DNA from: an uncultured Prevotellaceae bacterium
GTDB taxonomy: Bacteria; Bacteroidota; Bacteroidia; Bacteroidales; Bacteroidaceae
Length of the DNA: 64,000 nt
Direction: 5' to 3'
Assembly: GCA_900320585.1 (NCBI GenBank)
Contig: ONSV01000004.1
Coordinates: 1 to 64,000 of the forward strand
The notes beneath the pieces were generated by a model. It had not been told where the DNA came from. It saw nothing but the letters and a program-made list of their open reading frames with translations, and searched no databases. The translations under genes and the position numbers were made by a program. The stretch's first letter is position 1; the number at the start of each line of letters is the position of its first letter. Positions 50,548 through 60,657 of the stretch are shown here, piece after piece.

Positions 50548-53500
50548 TTAAAGGTAAAGCTTGAATCCGAAGTTATAACGTCTCACTGTTGGGTAGGCAC
50601 CACCGCCACCGCTCCATCCGTAGTTACTCTCACGGTCGTCGGGCATCTTGGTGATGAGCAAGAGGTTATTGCCATTCACATAAATCTTCAGGCTGGAGAA
50701 ACCAAGTTTCTTGATCCAACCCTTCGTCCAAGTGTAAGCGATTTCCACGTTCTTCAGTCGGAAATAGGAACCGTCGAAAAGATACTGTGTACCGTCGTTG
50801 TAGGATACCTGTGTGGTGAAGCGTGGAATGACCACCTTGCCTGTTGCGTCGACAGGATTCCACCAAGTTCCATTATCATAAACGGTGAGCAGCTTGTTGT
50901 TGAAGGAAGGCAGACCTACGTCGCGGGTGACGCCCGTCACACCATACAGCTGTGCGAACATGCTGAAGCCTTTCCACTCCCATCCGATGGTGGCATTGTA
51001 GGTGTGCTCCGGGTTTCCGGTGTATCCGTAAGGAGCCTGGTCGTTGGTCTCGTCGACCACACCGTCGCCATTGAAGTCAACGATATAGTGGTCGCCGATG
51101 AGCACCTGGCTGTCGTCCTTCTCACGCTCTGGCACACTATAGAGTTCATCGTAGGTGCCGATAAAGCCGTTGTCGATGAACGACCAATACTGTCCCTGGG
51201 AATAACCCTGAGCCTTGCGGTATGCAGGAATCAATGGGGGGTCGTCCTTCAATATAATCTCATTATGAGAATAGGTATAGTTGGCATTGGTCCAGAAACG
51301 CATGCCATTCTTCAGCACCTTGTTGAAGCGGACCTCGACCTCGAAACCAGAGTTCTTGATCTCACCCTTGTTGATGTCAGGATTCCTGTAAGCGCCATAG
51401 CACGAAGGCAGCGACCGGTTGCTACCAGAGATATAGATATCCTTGCGGTCGTCGCGGAAATAGTCGAAGCTACCTGCGAACATACCACCGAGGAACGCAT
51501 AGTCGAAACCGATGTTCTTCTTCAATACGGTTGCCCAGCGGAGGTCGGGGCTGGCAATGGTTTTATGCCTATATCCGGTATAGGGGCTGTTGGAGCCGCC
51601 AAGAGTCATCGCATAAGGGCCAATCACTTCCCAGTCGTTGAGGTAGGCGAAACGGTCACCGGCGTTGTCATCACCAATCTCACCGATAGAACCACGGATC
51701 TTGAGCATGTCGATAATTCTCTTCTCCTTGAACCATTTCATGAACTTCTCCTCAGAGATCATCCATCCGGCAGCTCCTGAGCAGAAGAATGCGAAGCGGT
51801 TGTCGGGAGAGAACTTCTGCGAGCCGTTGTAAGCACCGTTGAACTCGGCGAAATACTTGCCCATCAGGTCGTAGGTGGTACGGAACACCCAGTCCTCACG
51901 ACGGTTCTCGAGGTCGGCATTACCAGCATTGATACGGCGTTTCCAGTTACCCATGAGAGAAATGTTGTGCACACCGAACTGGCGAGCCCAGAAGAGTTGG
52001 AGCGACATTTCGGTCGCACGGCTTGTATAGTTCACGCTACCAGCCTGAGCCGACCAGTCGCGCTGCTCATAGAAATCGAAACCTGTATTGGCATAGATGG
52101 AGCTCTCATAAAGGAGCTGTCCATCCTCGGGGAGCATATATGCCCTCTTGTTCTTGTGTGAACCACCAGCGGCATTGATACCACGGTCGGCCTCGTTGAA
52201 CTGGTTATCCCAGGAGATTGTACCGCGGGCGATAAGACCCTTGGTGATGAAATCGAGATTCTGCTCAAGCGAGAAGTCGGTGAACACACGAGTGATGGTT
52301 CTGAGCTCGGTACCTGCCGTTGCCACACTCATAGGAGAGTTCTCGATGTTGGATACCAACGGGTAGTAGCCCCACGACAAGTCGGAGAACTGTACGGGGA
52401 AGAGGTTAGGCGCCATACCATAGGCACCAGCCCACTTCTGCTGCTGGAAGAACTCACCACTATTACCATAATAATAACGTGGGGTCTTCTGCTGTGCATT
52501 CGAACCTGCCAGGTTGACCCTGAACTGGGTGGTCTTCGTGATCTGGAAGTCGAGGTTGGAGCGCACATTCAAACGGTTGTATGTATAACCACCCTCATAG
52601 CCTTGGTGGTTGTCCCAAATCTTGGTCATATCACCCTCGTTCTGGAAGTCGAAGGCAACGAAATACTTCACATACTTCGTACCACCCGAGAGGTTGAGGT
52701 TGGCATTGTAAGACAATGCGGTAGACTTGAACATCTCGTCCTGCCAGTCGACGTTAGGATAGCGCTCTGCCTGGCTGTAGTCGCCGAGGTAGTTGCCATT
52801 GGCGTCATAGTTTGGCTTAACCGTATAGTCCTGGTTGCGGAAGTTGTCGATGAAAGTCTGTGGACGGTAGTAAACCCAAGAAGCGGCACCGCCCAGGGCA
52901 AGCTCATTCTCGATGGCCTGGTTGCGGAACATGTAGCCATCATAGGAGTCGTACTTGCGGGGGAGCTTGGAGACGGCCTTCAAGGTGGCGTTGAAGCCCA
53001 CGTCGATTCTTGCCTTGCCTTCCTGTCCACGCTTGGTGGTGATAAGAATCACACCGTTGGCACCCTCCACACCATAGACGGCGGTGGCAGATGCGTCTTT
53101 CAGCACGGAGACCGTAGCCACTGACGTGACGTCGACAGACTTGATCTCACGCTTCACACCATCAACGAGGATCAGCGGCTGGGCATCCTGGTTCCAGGCG
53201 GCGGCACCACGGATGTAGATTCGCGGGTCTTCCTCACCAGGCTGACCGGTGGAGGCGATGGTGGCGATACCGGGAAGGTTACCGGTAAGGGCTGCACTGA
53301 CGCTACCAATACCAGCGGCACGTTCGAGCACTTCACCCGTGGTCTGGGTAATGGCACCCACCACAGATGCTTTCTTCTGTTGGCCGTAACCAACGACTAC
53401 GACCTCTTCGAGCTGGGTGTCTTCATCGAGCGTGACCTTGAAGTCGCGCTGCCTATTGACCTTGATTTCCTTGGTGGCCATACCGACGTAGGAAATCACC

Positions 53501-53757
53501 AGCACCGACTGCTCCGATGGCACCGTGAGGTGGAAATTACCATCGATATCAGTCACCGTTCCCAGAGAGGGTTGTCCTTTCACAATCACCGATGCACCAA
53601 TCAGAGGATCGGTGGTGTTGTCAGTGACTGTACCCTTTACAGCGATTCCGTTCTGGGCATGCAGCGTGGCGCTGAATGCGAACAGCATCAGAATCGCGGG
53701 AATGGTCTGTCTAATCAGTTGCTTTAGATTCATAGATTTTGACAGATTTTGATTCAT
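50548..53757 (-). CDS. SusC/RagA-family TonB-dependent transporter, first pair of the xylan-type locus (XusA-like)
   Basis: About 1069 residues; either ATG 53757 or the one at 53733 (MNLKQLIRQTIPAILMLF) gives a signal peptide ending LHAQ. Domains: carboxypeptidase-regulatory-like about 38-115 (GTVTDNTTDPLIGASVIVKG), linker LEEVVVVGYGQQKKASVVGA, plug with IYIRGAA and LKDASATAVYGVEGANGVIL, and a long barrel closing with RRYNFGFKLYL. It is the first gene of a seven-gene unit read leftward from a promoter shared with the divergent hybrid two-component gene. XusA-like import of larger xylo-oligosaccharides. Confidence 0.94.
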   Translation of the reverse strand: MNQNLSKSMNLKQLIRQTIPAILMLFAFSATLHAQNGIAVKGTVTDNTTDPLIGASVIVKGQPSLGTVTDIDGNFHLTVPSEQSVLVISYVGMATKEIKVNRQRDFKVTLDEDTQLEEVVVVGYGQQKKASVVGAITQTTGEVLERAAGIGSVSAALTGNLPGIATIASTGQPGEEDPRIYIRGAAAWNQDAQPLILVDGVKREIKSVDVTSVATVSVLKDASATAVYGVEGANGVILITTKRGQEGKARIDVGFNATLKAVSKLPRKYDSYDGYMFRNQAIENELALGGAASWVYYRPQTFIDNFRNQDYTVKPNYDANGNYLGDYSQAERYPNVDWQDEMFKSTALSYNANLNLSGGTKYVKYFVAFDFQNEGDMTKIWDNHQGYEGGYTYNRLNVRSNLDFQITKTTQFRVNLAGSNAQQKTPRYYYGNSGEFFQQQKWAGAYGMAPNLFPVQFSDLSWGYYPLVSNIENSPMSVATAGTELRTITRVFTDFSLEQNLDFITKGLIARGTISWDNQFNEADRGINAAGGSHKNKRAYMLPEDGQLLYESSIYANTGFDFYEQRDWSAQAGSVNYTSRATEMSLQLFWARQFGVHNISLMGNWKRRINAGNADLENRREDWVFRTTYDLMGKYFAEFNGAYNGSQKFSPDNRFAFFCSGAAGWMISEEKFMKWFKEKRIIDMLKIRGSIGEIGDDNAGDRFAYLNDWEVIGPYAMTLGGSNSPYTGYRHKTIASPDLRWATVLKKNIGFDYAFLGGMFAGSFDYFRDDRKDIYISGSNRSLPSCYGAYRNPDINKGEIKNSGFEVEVRFNKVLKNGMRFWTNANYTYSHNEIILKDDPPLIPAYRKAQGYSQGQYWSFIDNGFIGTYDELYSVPEREKDDSQVLIGDHYIVDFNGDGVVDETNDQAPYGYTGNPEHTYNATIGWEWKGFSMFAQLYGVTGVTRDVGLPSFNNKLLTVYDNGTWWNPVDATGKVVIPRFTTQVSYNDGTQYLFDGSYFRLKNVEIAYTWTKGWIKKLGFSSLKIYVNGNNLLLITKMPDDRESNYGWSGGGGAYPTVRRYNFGFKLYL

Positions 53758-53809
53758 AAGTTTTGGTTTTATGTTTAATTAATTTAGATATTTTTTAGTT
53801 ATTAGGTTG

Positions 53810-53817
53810 CAAAAATA
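53810..53817 (-). promoter_or_regulatory. -7 promoter box of the xylan-type operon
   Basis: Minus-strand TATTTTTG matches TAnnTTTG, 53 bp before the ATG at 53757. No good -33 box, as expected for a promoter that needs an activator. The 53758-54550 gap holds this promoter, one dispersed repeat copy and the promoter of the regulator; I see no gene in it. Confidence 0.5.
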
Positions 53818-54203
53818 TCAAATAATCCCCAATAACCTCTTTTTTCGTGTTTCAAATATTTTATTTTTTGCAACATGCGTTAACATTTTAAAATAAATGG
53901 TATTTTTGCTTGGTTTTACCAATAATAAACGTGTTTGTTCAACCACCTTATTATATATATAAGGATAAAAAGCGCAAAAGTGACTATATATGGTTGACAT
54001 AGGCATGGGTGATAAAAAGAAAAACATTAAAACCCATTCAGCCGATTGTAGAAGGAAGACAACCCAAATTATTATATAGCAAGAACTTACTATAAATTGT
54101 GAAAGAATTGGTTAATTTTCGCAACAAAAATCCAGGAATGAGCGTAAAAAGAATCATCAAATAGAGTTCTCTCCAACCTATAAATATATAACTCAACTAT
54201 AGC

Positions 54204-54363
54204 AAGTTGAGAGGAGTTCAGAAGTTACAGAAGTTCAGGAGTTCAGACATTACTCCAATAAAACACCATTGAACATAATGAAGTTAATTCGAGCTATTGT
54301 CTGAACTCCTGCAACTCCTGAACTCCTGAACTTCAAAAAGTGGAGCGAATACGAAACTTCAAT
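54204..54363 (+). repeat. 160-bp dispersed palindromic repeat, copy 3
   Basis: Same length and direction as 31711-31870: both start AAGTTGA, contain GGAGTTCAGAAGTTACAGAA, GTTCAGACATTAC and TTGTCTGAACTCCTGCAACT, and end GTGGAGCGAA, ACGAAAC, TTCAAT with scattered substitutions in the middle. It lies between the divergent xylan operon and its regulator. Confidence 0.8.
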
Positions 54364-54484
54364 AAAAAACTGGTACGATGCCTCCACGCTCACAAGCAGG
54401 ATGATTCCAGTGCGCAAAAAAGGTTCATTTCGTGGTGATTTTGGCTGATGTTACCGTCAAATAACAAAAAAGTGCCGAAAAAAC

Positions 54485-54516
54485 TTTGCTTTTTGTCAAA
54501 AAATTGCCTAACTTTG
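54485..54516 (+). promoter_or_regulatory. Promoter of the hybrid two-component regulator
   Basis: TTTG (54485-54488), a 20-bp spacer and TAACTTTG (54509-54516), 34 bp before the ATG at 54551; a consensus constitutive-type promoter. Confidence 0.7.
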
Positions 54517-54550
54517 CCCATGTATGACCAAGGGTCAAGCCTAAGCCGCA

Positions 54551-57500
54551 ATGAAAAGAAACCTATTCCTAAGTTTTATCCTTCTGCTGACCACCCTTTA
54601 CGGACACGCTCAAACGGGCAAATTGTTTGAAGCCGACAAGCAGCTATCCAGCAGTTTCGTCAACCAGGTCTATCTCGACCGCGACGGATTCATCTGGGTT
54701 TCTACCCGTAATGGCCTTTGCCGTTACGATGGCTACCAATTCCGCATCTTCAAGAAAGACACCTATGAGAGCATGCTCAGCAACTATGTGAACTCCATCA
54801 TACAGGATAGCAAGGGCTTGTTCTACATCGGCATGTTCGGTGCATTGCAGACTTTCGACGGCACCCTCTTCCATGAAGTGAAGGTAAAGCTCCTCGACGG
54901 GCACATCGTGCCCTGCTATGTCACCTGTTTCACCGAGCTCCCCTCAGGAACGGTGATGGTGGGCACCTCGGGCCACGGCATCGTGCAGATGGACAGCCAC
55001 ACCTCTGCCCATCAGTTGGGCGGTGGCCTGGCCCAAGTGGCTAACGTGCAGCGGCTGATGTGCGACCAGAAAGGACGCCTATGGATTGTCACCGAGGAAG
55101 AAGGCCTGCTGGTATGGGCCAACAACCATGTGCTGGCCCGCTATTTCCAGGAATCCCCCCTTCGTCAGCAAGTGCTCCGCGTGTGCGAGGACAAGAAGGG
55201 CAACATCTACGCAGGCACCCGCAAGAATGGCGTCTACCGGCTTTCGGGCAACACCTTCGTCCCCATTGAGTCGACCGCCGGCAAGGAGGTGAGCGAGCTC
55301 TACTGCAGCCGCGACAACAAGATTATGATAGGCTGCGACGGCCAGGGCACCTGTATCCTTGACCCCGCCACGGGCCAGCTCACCAGCAATCCCTTCTTCA
55401 GCCGCGACGTGGACCTGTCGCTGGCCAAAGTCACCTCCATCACCGAGGACGAGGGTGGCAACGTATGGATAGGCATGCTTCAGAAAGGCATCTACACCCA
55501 GCCCTATACCCCATCACCATTCCACTACATGGGCTACAAGCTTGGCACGAGCAACGTTATCGGCCAGGCCTGCGTGCTCAGTACGCTCCGCGACACCAAA
55601 GGCCGCACCTGGGTAGGAACCGACAAAGACGGCCTCTATATCTTCGACGAGGCCAGCCATTCGAGCAGGCATATCACCACCGTCCCCTCCACCATCCTCT
55701 GCATGACCGAAGACAAGCAAGGCCGGGTGTGGGTAGGCAGCTTCAACGATGGCTGCGGATGGGTAGACCCTCTGACGGGCCTCTTCCACCGCCAGTCGCT
55801 GCCCCAAGGCGACCAAGTGAGCGTCTTCGGCATGGTGACCGACGACGACGGACAAATCTGGCTGGGCACCATGGGCATGGGCCTCATCAAGCTCAACCCC
55901 TCCGACGGACAGACGAAGGCCTTCGTGATGAAGGAGAAAGCCCAGTGGGACCACTCCCAGAACGGGCTCATCAACAACTACATCTCGAAAATCTCCATCT
56001 CTCCCGACAGCAAGCGCATCTATGTCTCCACCACCATGGGACTGGCCTGCCTGGACATTGCCAGCGAGAGTTGGACCAAGGTGCTGGGCACCAACAACCT
56101 GCTCTACGGCACGCCCATCCGCGTGGCCAGAGAGTATGACGGCACGCTGTGGATAGGCACCAACACCGACTTCTGGCGCTACGACCTGAAGTCGAAGAAA
56201 CTGGAGGCCCTGAATACAGGACTGGCCAGGAACGGCATCGCGTCGATAGAGAAAGACAAGACAGGAAAGTTGTGGTTCTCTACCGACCATGGCCTGTGCC
56301 GCCTCGACCCCAAGAGCCTGCAGAGCGACAACTATTTCGTGGACAACGGCCTGCAGTCGAACGAGTTCAGCGACGGCGCCTCCTCCCTCTCCACCGACGG
56401 CAGGCTGTTCTTCGGCGGTGTGGGCGGCATCACCTGGTTTGAGCCCAGCGAGATATCCAACAAGAAATGGGACGCCAAGGTGAAAATCACCGACTTCATC
56501 ATCAATGGCAAGCCCGTGACCCCCGGCAGCCGTTCGGGCTTCTACCAGATTTGCGACACCACAGTGATTGCCAGCAACGAGTTCGAGCTGGGCTCGCACG
56601 ACAACTCGTTCTCCATCAGCCTCTCCACGCTTACCTACGACAGTCCGGAGCACATCACCTACCTCTATAGCATCAACGGCGAGCCCTACGTGCGGCTGCT
56701 TCCCGGCCAGAACGACATCTCGTTCTCGCACCTGTCGCCAGGCAAGTACGTGTTCAAGGTGAAGGCTGAGCGCAACGACATCACCACTCCCGAGCACACC
56801 TTCACCGTCATCGTGCATGCACCATGGTACCGCAGCACGCTGGCCTACCTCATCTACCTGCTTCTCCTAGGAGCCGGCATCTGGAAATACCTCTCCTACC
56901 GCCACGCCCGTGAGCAAGAGAAGCTGCGCCTGCAAGAGCATATCCATGCCGAGGAGATGGGCGAGGCCAAACTGCGCTTCTTCATGAACATCAGCCATGA
57001 GATCCGCACGCCTATGACCCTCATCATCACTCCCCTACTCCCCCTCATCAAGCAAGAGCACGACCCGCAGAAGAAGAGCGTGCTCGAGACGATACGCCGC
57101 AATGCCGAGCGCATCCTCAACCTCATCAACCAGATGATGGACCTCAGGAAGATTGACAAGGGCATGATGCAACTGCATGTGCAACAGACCGACATGGTGA
57201 AATTCGTCGACGATATCCACTCGCTCTTCGAACTCCAGACCCGTGCCAAGCGTATCAGCCTCACCTATGAGCACGACACCAACAAGTTGCCCGTGTGGGT
57301 AGACCGCCAGCAGTTCGACAAAGTGCTGGTCAACATCCTCTCCAACGCCATCAAGTTTACCCCTGCCGACGGCGAGATCAAGGTGAGGCTCACCCATGAC
57401 GACCACGAAGCCCACATCGCCATCAGCGACAACGGTGAGCAGATACCCGCCGACAAGCTGGAACGCATCTTCGAGCGGTTCTACCAGACCCCATCGAGCG

Positions 57501-58537
57501 TCAACGACCGCAACATGGGCACAGGCATCGGCCTCGACCTTACCCGCTCGCTCGTAGAGATGCACCACGGCACCATCAAGGCCCACAACCTGGAGCAAGG
57601 ATGTGAGTTCGTCGTATCCATCCCTCTCGGCAACAGCCATTTCAAGCCCGAGGAGATAGAAGAGAGCACTGAGACTCCCGACACCGAAATCATCACCCCC
57701 GAGGAGATAGACGACCTAATGACGCCCCCGGAGACGCCCCTCAAGGCCACCCGACTCACCACCATCGTCATTGCCGAGGACGACGACGAGATACGCTCCT
57801 TCCTGGAACAAGAACTCCAGCAGAAATACGAGGTGAAGAGCTGCGCCAACGGCCGGGAAGCCCTTGCCTTGGTGCTGAAGACCAAGCCCGACTTGCTTCT
57901 CTCCGACATCATGATGCCCGAGATGGACGGCAACGCCCTCTGCTCCACCATCAAGAGCAACCCACAGACCAACGACATCCCCGTGGTGCTGCTCACGGCC
58001 AAGACACGCGAGGAAGACAAGCTCGAGGGTCTGGAGACGGGCGCCGACGCCTATATCGAGAAGCCTTTCAACATGGACATCCTGCTGCGCACCATTCACA
58101 ACCTCATCCAGAGCCGTCAGCAACTGCGCATGAAATATGGGCGCACCGACAAGTTGGAGGAGCATGTGGAGGACGTGAGCATCAAGTCGCCCGACGAGAA
58201 ACTGCTCGAGCGCGTGATGGCCGTCATCAACAAGAACATCTCGAACTCGTCGCTCAGTGTGGACAGCCTTGCCGATGAGGTGGGCATCAGCCGCGTGCAC
58301 CTGCACCGCAAGATGAAGGAGCTCACGGGCAAGACCCCACACGAGATAATACGCAACATACGTCTGAAGCAAGCCGCCAACCTGCTTGCCTCCGGCGACA
58401 TGAACATCACCGAGGTGGTGTACGCCTGCGGATTCGGCAACGCCGCGTCGTTCTCCACCATCTTCAAGCGCTTCTACGGCATGTCGCCACGCGACTACAT
58501 GCAGGAGCACCAGCAACGAAGCGACCAGGAGAGTTAG
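54551..58537 (+). CDS. Hybrid two-component system sensor/regulator (HTCS) of the xylan-type locus
   Basis: 1328 residues with all HTCS parts on one chain. Signal peptide MKRNLFLSFILLLTTLYGHAQ; periplasmic propeller repeats about 25-650; Y_Y_Y domain about 670-755 (YLYSINGEPYVRLLPGQNDI, LSPGKYVFKVKAE); membrane segment about 757-780; histidine kinase with the phospho-acceptor His near 815 in NISHEIRTPMTL, N-box LVNILSNAIKFTP and G-box GTGIGLDLTRSLVE; receiver domain about 1070-1185 with the phospho-acceptor Asp near 1119 in LLLSDIMMPEMDG; AraC-type HTH about 1225-1325 (VDSLADEVGISRVHLHRKMK, EVVYACGFGNAASFSTIF). It is divergent from the susC-susD operon and should sense a xylan oligosaccharide in the periplasm and activate that operon. 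Confidence 0.95.
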   Translation: MKRNLFLSFILLLTTLYGHAQTGKLFEADKQLSSSFVNQVYLDRDGFIWVSTRNGLCRYDGYQFRIFKKDTYESMLSNYVNSIIQDSKGLFYIGMFGALQTFDGTLFHEVKVKLLDGHIVPCYVTCFTELPSGTVMVGTSGHGIVQMDSHTSAHQLGGGLAQVANVQRLMCDQKGRLWIVTEEEGLLVWANNHVLARYFQESPLRQQVLRVCEDKKGNIYAGTRKNGVYRLSGNTFVPIESTAGKEVSELYCSRDNKIMIGCDGQGTCILDPATGQLTSNPFFSRDVDLSLAKVTSITEDEGGNVWIGMLQKGIYTQPYTPSPFHYMGYKLGTSNVIGQACVLSTLRDTKGRTWVGTDKDGLYIFDEASHSSRHITTVPSTILCMTEDKQGRVWVGSFNDGCGWVDPLTGLFHRQSLPQGDQVSVFGMVTDDDGQIWLGTMGMGLIKLNPSDGQTKAFVMKEKAQWDHSQNGLINNYISKISISPDSKRIYVSTTMGLACLDIASESWTKVLGTNNLLYGTPIRVAREYDGTLWIGTNTDFWRYDLKSKKLEALNTGLARNGIASIEKDKTGKLWFSTDHGLCRLDPKSLQSDNYFVDNGLQSNEFSDGASSLSTDGRLFFGGVGGITWFEPSEISNKKWDAKVKITDFIINGKPVTPGSRSGFYQICDTTVIASNEFELGSHDNSFSISLSTLTYDSPEHITYLYSINGEPYVRLLPGQNDISFSHLSPGKYVFKVKAERNDITTPEHTFTVIVHAPWYRSTLAYLIYLLLLGAGIWKYLSYRHAREQEKLRLQEHIHAEEMGEAKLRFFMNISHEIRTPMTLIITPLLPLIKQEHDPQKKSVLETIRRNAERILNLINQMMDLRKIDKGMMQLHVQQTDMVKFVDDIHSLFELQTRAKRISLTYEHDTNKLPVWVDRQQFDKVLVNILSNAIKFTPADGEIKVRLTHDDHEAHIAISDNGEQIPADKLERIFERFYQTPSSVNDRNMGTGIGLDLTRSLVEMHHGTIKAHNLEQGCEFVVSIPLGNSHFKPEEIEESTETPDTEIITPEEIDDLMTPPETPLKATRLTTIVIAEDDDEIRSFLEQELQQKYEVKSCANGREALALVLKTKPDLLLSDIMMPEMDGNALCSTIKSNPQTNDIPVVLLTAKTREEDKLEGLETGADAYIEKPFNMDILLRTIHNLIQSRQQLRMKYGRTDKLEEHVEDVSIKSPDEKLLERVMAVINKNISNSSLSVDSLADEVGISRVHLHRKMKELTGKTPHEIIRNIRLKQAANLLASGDMNITEVVYACGFGNAASFSTIFKRFYGMSPRDYMQEHQQRSDQES

Positions 58538-58540
58538 TTT

Positions 58541-58587
58541 CAGGAGTTCAGGAGTTCAGACATTACTCCTTTTTCAGAAGTTCAGAC
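58541..58587. repeat. Truncated copy of the GGAGTTCAG repeat
   Basis: CAGGAGTTCAGGAGTTCAGACATTACTCC followed by TTTCAGAAGTTCAGACC: only the outer arms of the dispersed repeat remain, right after the regulator stop codon. Confidence 0.65.
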
Positions 58588-58610
58588 CATATGTGGGGAC
58601 AATAGAGAAA

Positions 58611-58648
58611 CAAATCTCCGGCTTTTCACTTGGAAAGCCGGAGATTTG
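58611..58648. terminator. Bidirectional intrinsic terminator
   Basis: A perfect 15-bp stem, CAAATCTCCGGCTTT (58611-58625) with 58634-58648, and an 8-base loop between convergent genes ending at 58537 and 58673. T-rich bases on both outer sides. Confidence 0.8.
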
Positions 58649-58672
58649 TTGTATCTGCAAGTCGGGCAAGGG

Positions 58673-58957
58673 CTATTTCTTGAAATAGTCGTTGTAGATC
58701 TTGATGCTGAAAATGATAATAGAGCTAGTGGTGGTGATGAGGTTGGTAATGAAGAGCGCCCAAAGCACATCTGGTTTGTGCAATATGCCCTGCATCATGA
58801 AACATGCGCCACCAATCGCCATCATCAAGAAAGTAACCAGTGCGATGCCATCCGTGTTGCGTGTGCGGATGGTCGTGATGGCTTGTGGCAAATAGCCCAT
58901 AATCATCGTAATACTTGCCAGCCATCCAAACAATTCGAAAGCAAATCCTTGATCCAT
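58673..58957 (-). CDS. SemiSWEET sugar transporter (PQ-loop, MtN3 family)
   Basis: 94 residues with three membrane helices: ELFGWLASITMIMGYLPQAI, ALVTFLMMAIGGACFMMQGI and ALFITNLITTTSSIIIFSI. The proline-glutamine motif in GYLPQAITTIRTRNTDGI is the PQ-loop signature. SemiSWEETs form dimers that move mono- or disaccharides passively across the inner membrane. It stands alone between the xylan regulator and a MITE-like repeat, with sugar-transport genes on the far side. Substrate not predictable. Confidence 0.88.
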   Translation of the reverse strand: MDQGFAFELFGWLASITMIMGYLPQAITTIRTRNTDGIALVTFLMMAIGGACFMMQGILHKPDVLWALFITNLITTTSSIIIFSIKIYNDYFKK

Positions 58958-59023
58958 AATGAGTTGATAATTGTTTAAAAAATGAGGTATGACCCATCCC
59001 GGCCTTAAGGACTTTAAGGAGAC

Positions 59024-59215
59024 TGTGTCAAAATAGGCTTGTGTTCGCTGTAGGGACGCAGCATGCTGCGTCCGCCCGAAGAATGCTCCAAGAAGGATGC
59101 CTCAGACACATGAAAATGTGGCATTTTTGCTCAGCCAGACCGCTGGCGGACGCAGCATGCTGCGTCCCTACAGCGTGCTTGGACATTCTTCATCGGACAT
59201 TTCTATTTTGACACA
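59024..59215 (-). repeat. MITE-like element, copy 2 (complete ends)
   Basis: 192 bp bounded by terminal inverted repeats TGTGTCAAAATAG (59024-59036) and CTATTTTGACACA (59203-59215). Two 20-bp palindromes GGACGCAGCATGCTGCGTCC lie at 59054-59073 and 59148-59167. It is homologous, in opposite direction, to 38227-38410 over its whole length. It codes for nothing, as expected for a non-autonomous transposable element. No transposase gene is in the window. Confidence 0.85.
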
Positions 59216-59276
59216 CCCTCTTTAAAGACCTGGAGCGGGATGGGCTTGTTGATAAATATTCGGACGCGGGTCCGGG

Positions 59277-60581
59277 TTATTCTTTTCTGTCTTTGATGAC
59301 ATTCACGCAGAGCGCTCCTATGATGAACAGCACTCCGGCTACGATCATCATCGAGCTTTGTCTCGAGCCAACGATATGGAGTATCGTTCCGCCAAGCAAT
59401 GCTGCCACAATCTGGGGCACACAAATCGTGCCGTTGAAAAGGCCCAGATAGGCACCCATGTGTCCATAGCCCTTCAGGGCATTGGTAACGAAGGTGAAAG
59501 GCATGGCCAGCATGGCAGCCCACGCGCAGCCGATGAGCAGGAACGGTATGATCATCAAGTACTTGTCGTGCACGAAGGGAATCAGGATGAAGCCGATGCC
59601 ACCGATGACCAAGCTGAGCGCATAGGCCATTTTGGTATTGCTGAAGCGAGGCAGGACGGCAGCCCAGCACACGCTGCCCAACGCCTGGATGGCATAGAGC
59701 ACACCCGTCCAGTTGCCAGCCACCTGGTATTCCTCGGAAGAGGGGTCGGTAGTGCCCCATACCACCTCAGAGACGGCATCCACCACATAAGTCCACATGT
59801 AGAGCATGGCAGCCCAGCAGAAGAACTGCACCAGTCCCACCTTCCAGAACGTGGACGGCGCGTTTTTCAGCAGCACGAACCAGTTGGCGCTGTCTTTCTT
59901 GCCTTCCTCCACGGCATGATACATGGCATACTCCTCGGGTGGCATCTCACGCACCTTCGACGTGGTGTAGATGACGCAGAGGATGAGGATGAGCGCGCCG
60001 ATATAGAACGACCAGATGACCGTGTCGGGGACGACGCCTTCTGGAGCCACGTTCTTCAGTCCGATCCAGGCGAAGATGAAGGGGAAGAGGAATCCCACCA
60101 CGCTTCCCGCGTTGCAGAGGAACGACTGTATGCTGTATGCCTTCGCTTTCTGCTTCTCGTTGACCATATCGCCCACCATCATCTTGAAGGGCTGCATGGC
60201 CATATTGATGGAGGTGTCGAGCAGCATGAGGGCGAAGAGTCCGAAGATGAGGGCAGCCTTCACCGACATGCCGAAGGAGCCGGCATTGGGCAGCAGGCAC
60301 ATCACCGCCACTGCCATGGCAGCACCCACGAAGAGATAAGGGATACGGCGTCCGAACCGGCACCACGTCTTGTCGGAAAGCGAGCCCACGATGGGCTGCA
60401 CGATGATGCCCATGAGCGGTGGCAGAATCCAGAAGAAGCTGAGCGAATGCGGGTCGGCACCGAGAGTACGGAATATGCGGCTGATGTTGGCACTCTGCAG
60501 TGCGTAGGCAATCTGCACGCCGAAGAAGCCGAAACTGAGGTTCCAGAGTTTCCAAAAACTCAAATCTGGTCTTGTTTTCAT
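59277..60581 (-). CDS. MFS glycoside transporter (SLC45/GPH-like, probable maltose or maltodextrin)
   Basis: 434 residues, about twelve membrane segments. Signature loops: SFGFFGVQIAYALQSANISR at the first helix, PLMGIIVQPIVGSLSDKTWCRFGRRIPYL (the D-x-x-x-x-R-x-G-R-R motif of the major facilitator family), and NMAMQPFKMMVGDMVNEKQK. It resembles proton-coupled disaccharide transporters of the SLC45 type found next to Bacteroidetes maltose genes. It lies 76 bp downstream of the LacI gene on the same strand, so both are probably one unit. The likely job is to carry maltose/maltodextrin from periplasm to cytoplasm to feed MalQ. The sugar is an inference from context. Confidence 0.85.
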   Translation of the reverse strand: MKTRPDLSFWKLWNLSFGFFGVQIAYALQSANISRIFRTLGADPHSLSFFWILPPLMGIIVQPIVGSLSDKTWCRFGRRIPYLFVGAAMAVAVMCLLPNAGSFGMSVKAALIFGLFALMLLDTSINMAMQPFKMMVGDMVNEKQKAKAYSIQSFLCNAGSVVGFLFPFIFAWIGLKNVAPEGVVPDTVIWSFYIGALILILCVIYTTSKVREMPPEEYAMYHAVEEGKKDSANWFVLLKNAPSTFWKVGLVQFFCWAAMLYMWTYVVDAVSEVVWGTTDPSSEEYQVAGNWTGVLYAIQALGSVCWAAVLPRFSNTKMAYALSLVIGGIGFILIPFVHDKYLMIIPFLLIGCAWAAMLAMPFTFVTNALKGYGHMGAYLGLFNGTICVPQIVAALLGGTILHIVGSRQSSMMIVAGVLFIIGALCVNVIKDRKE

Positions 60582-60657
60582 AATGTTATGGTTATTTGTT
60601 GAATTTCAAATAAGAAGGATAAACAAAGAATGACACCAAAGGAAAAAGGACAGCATG

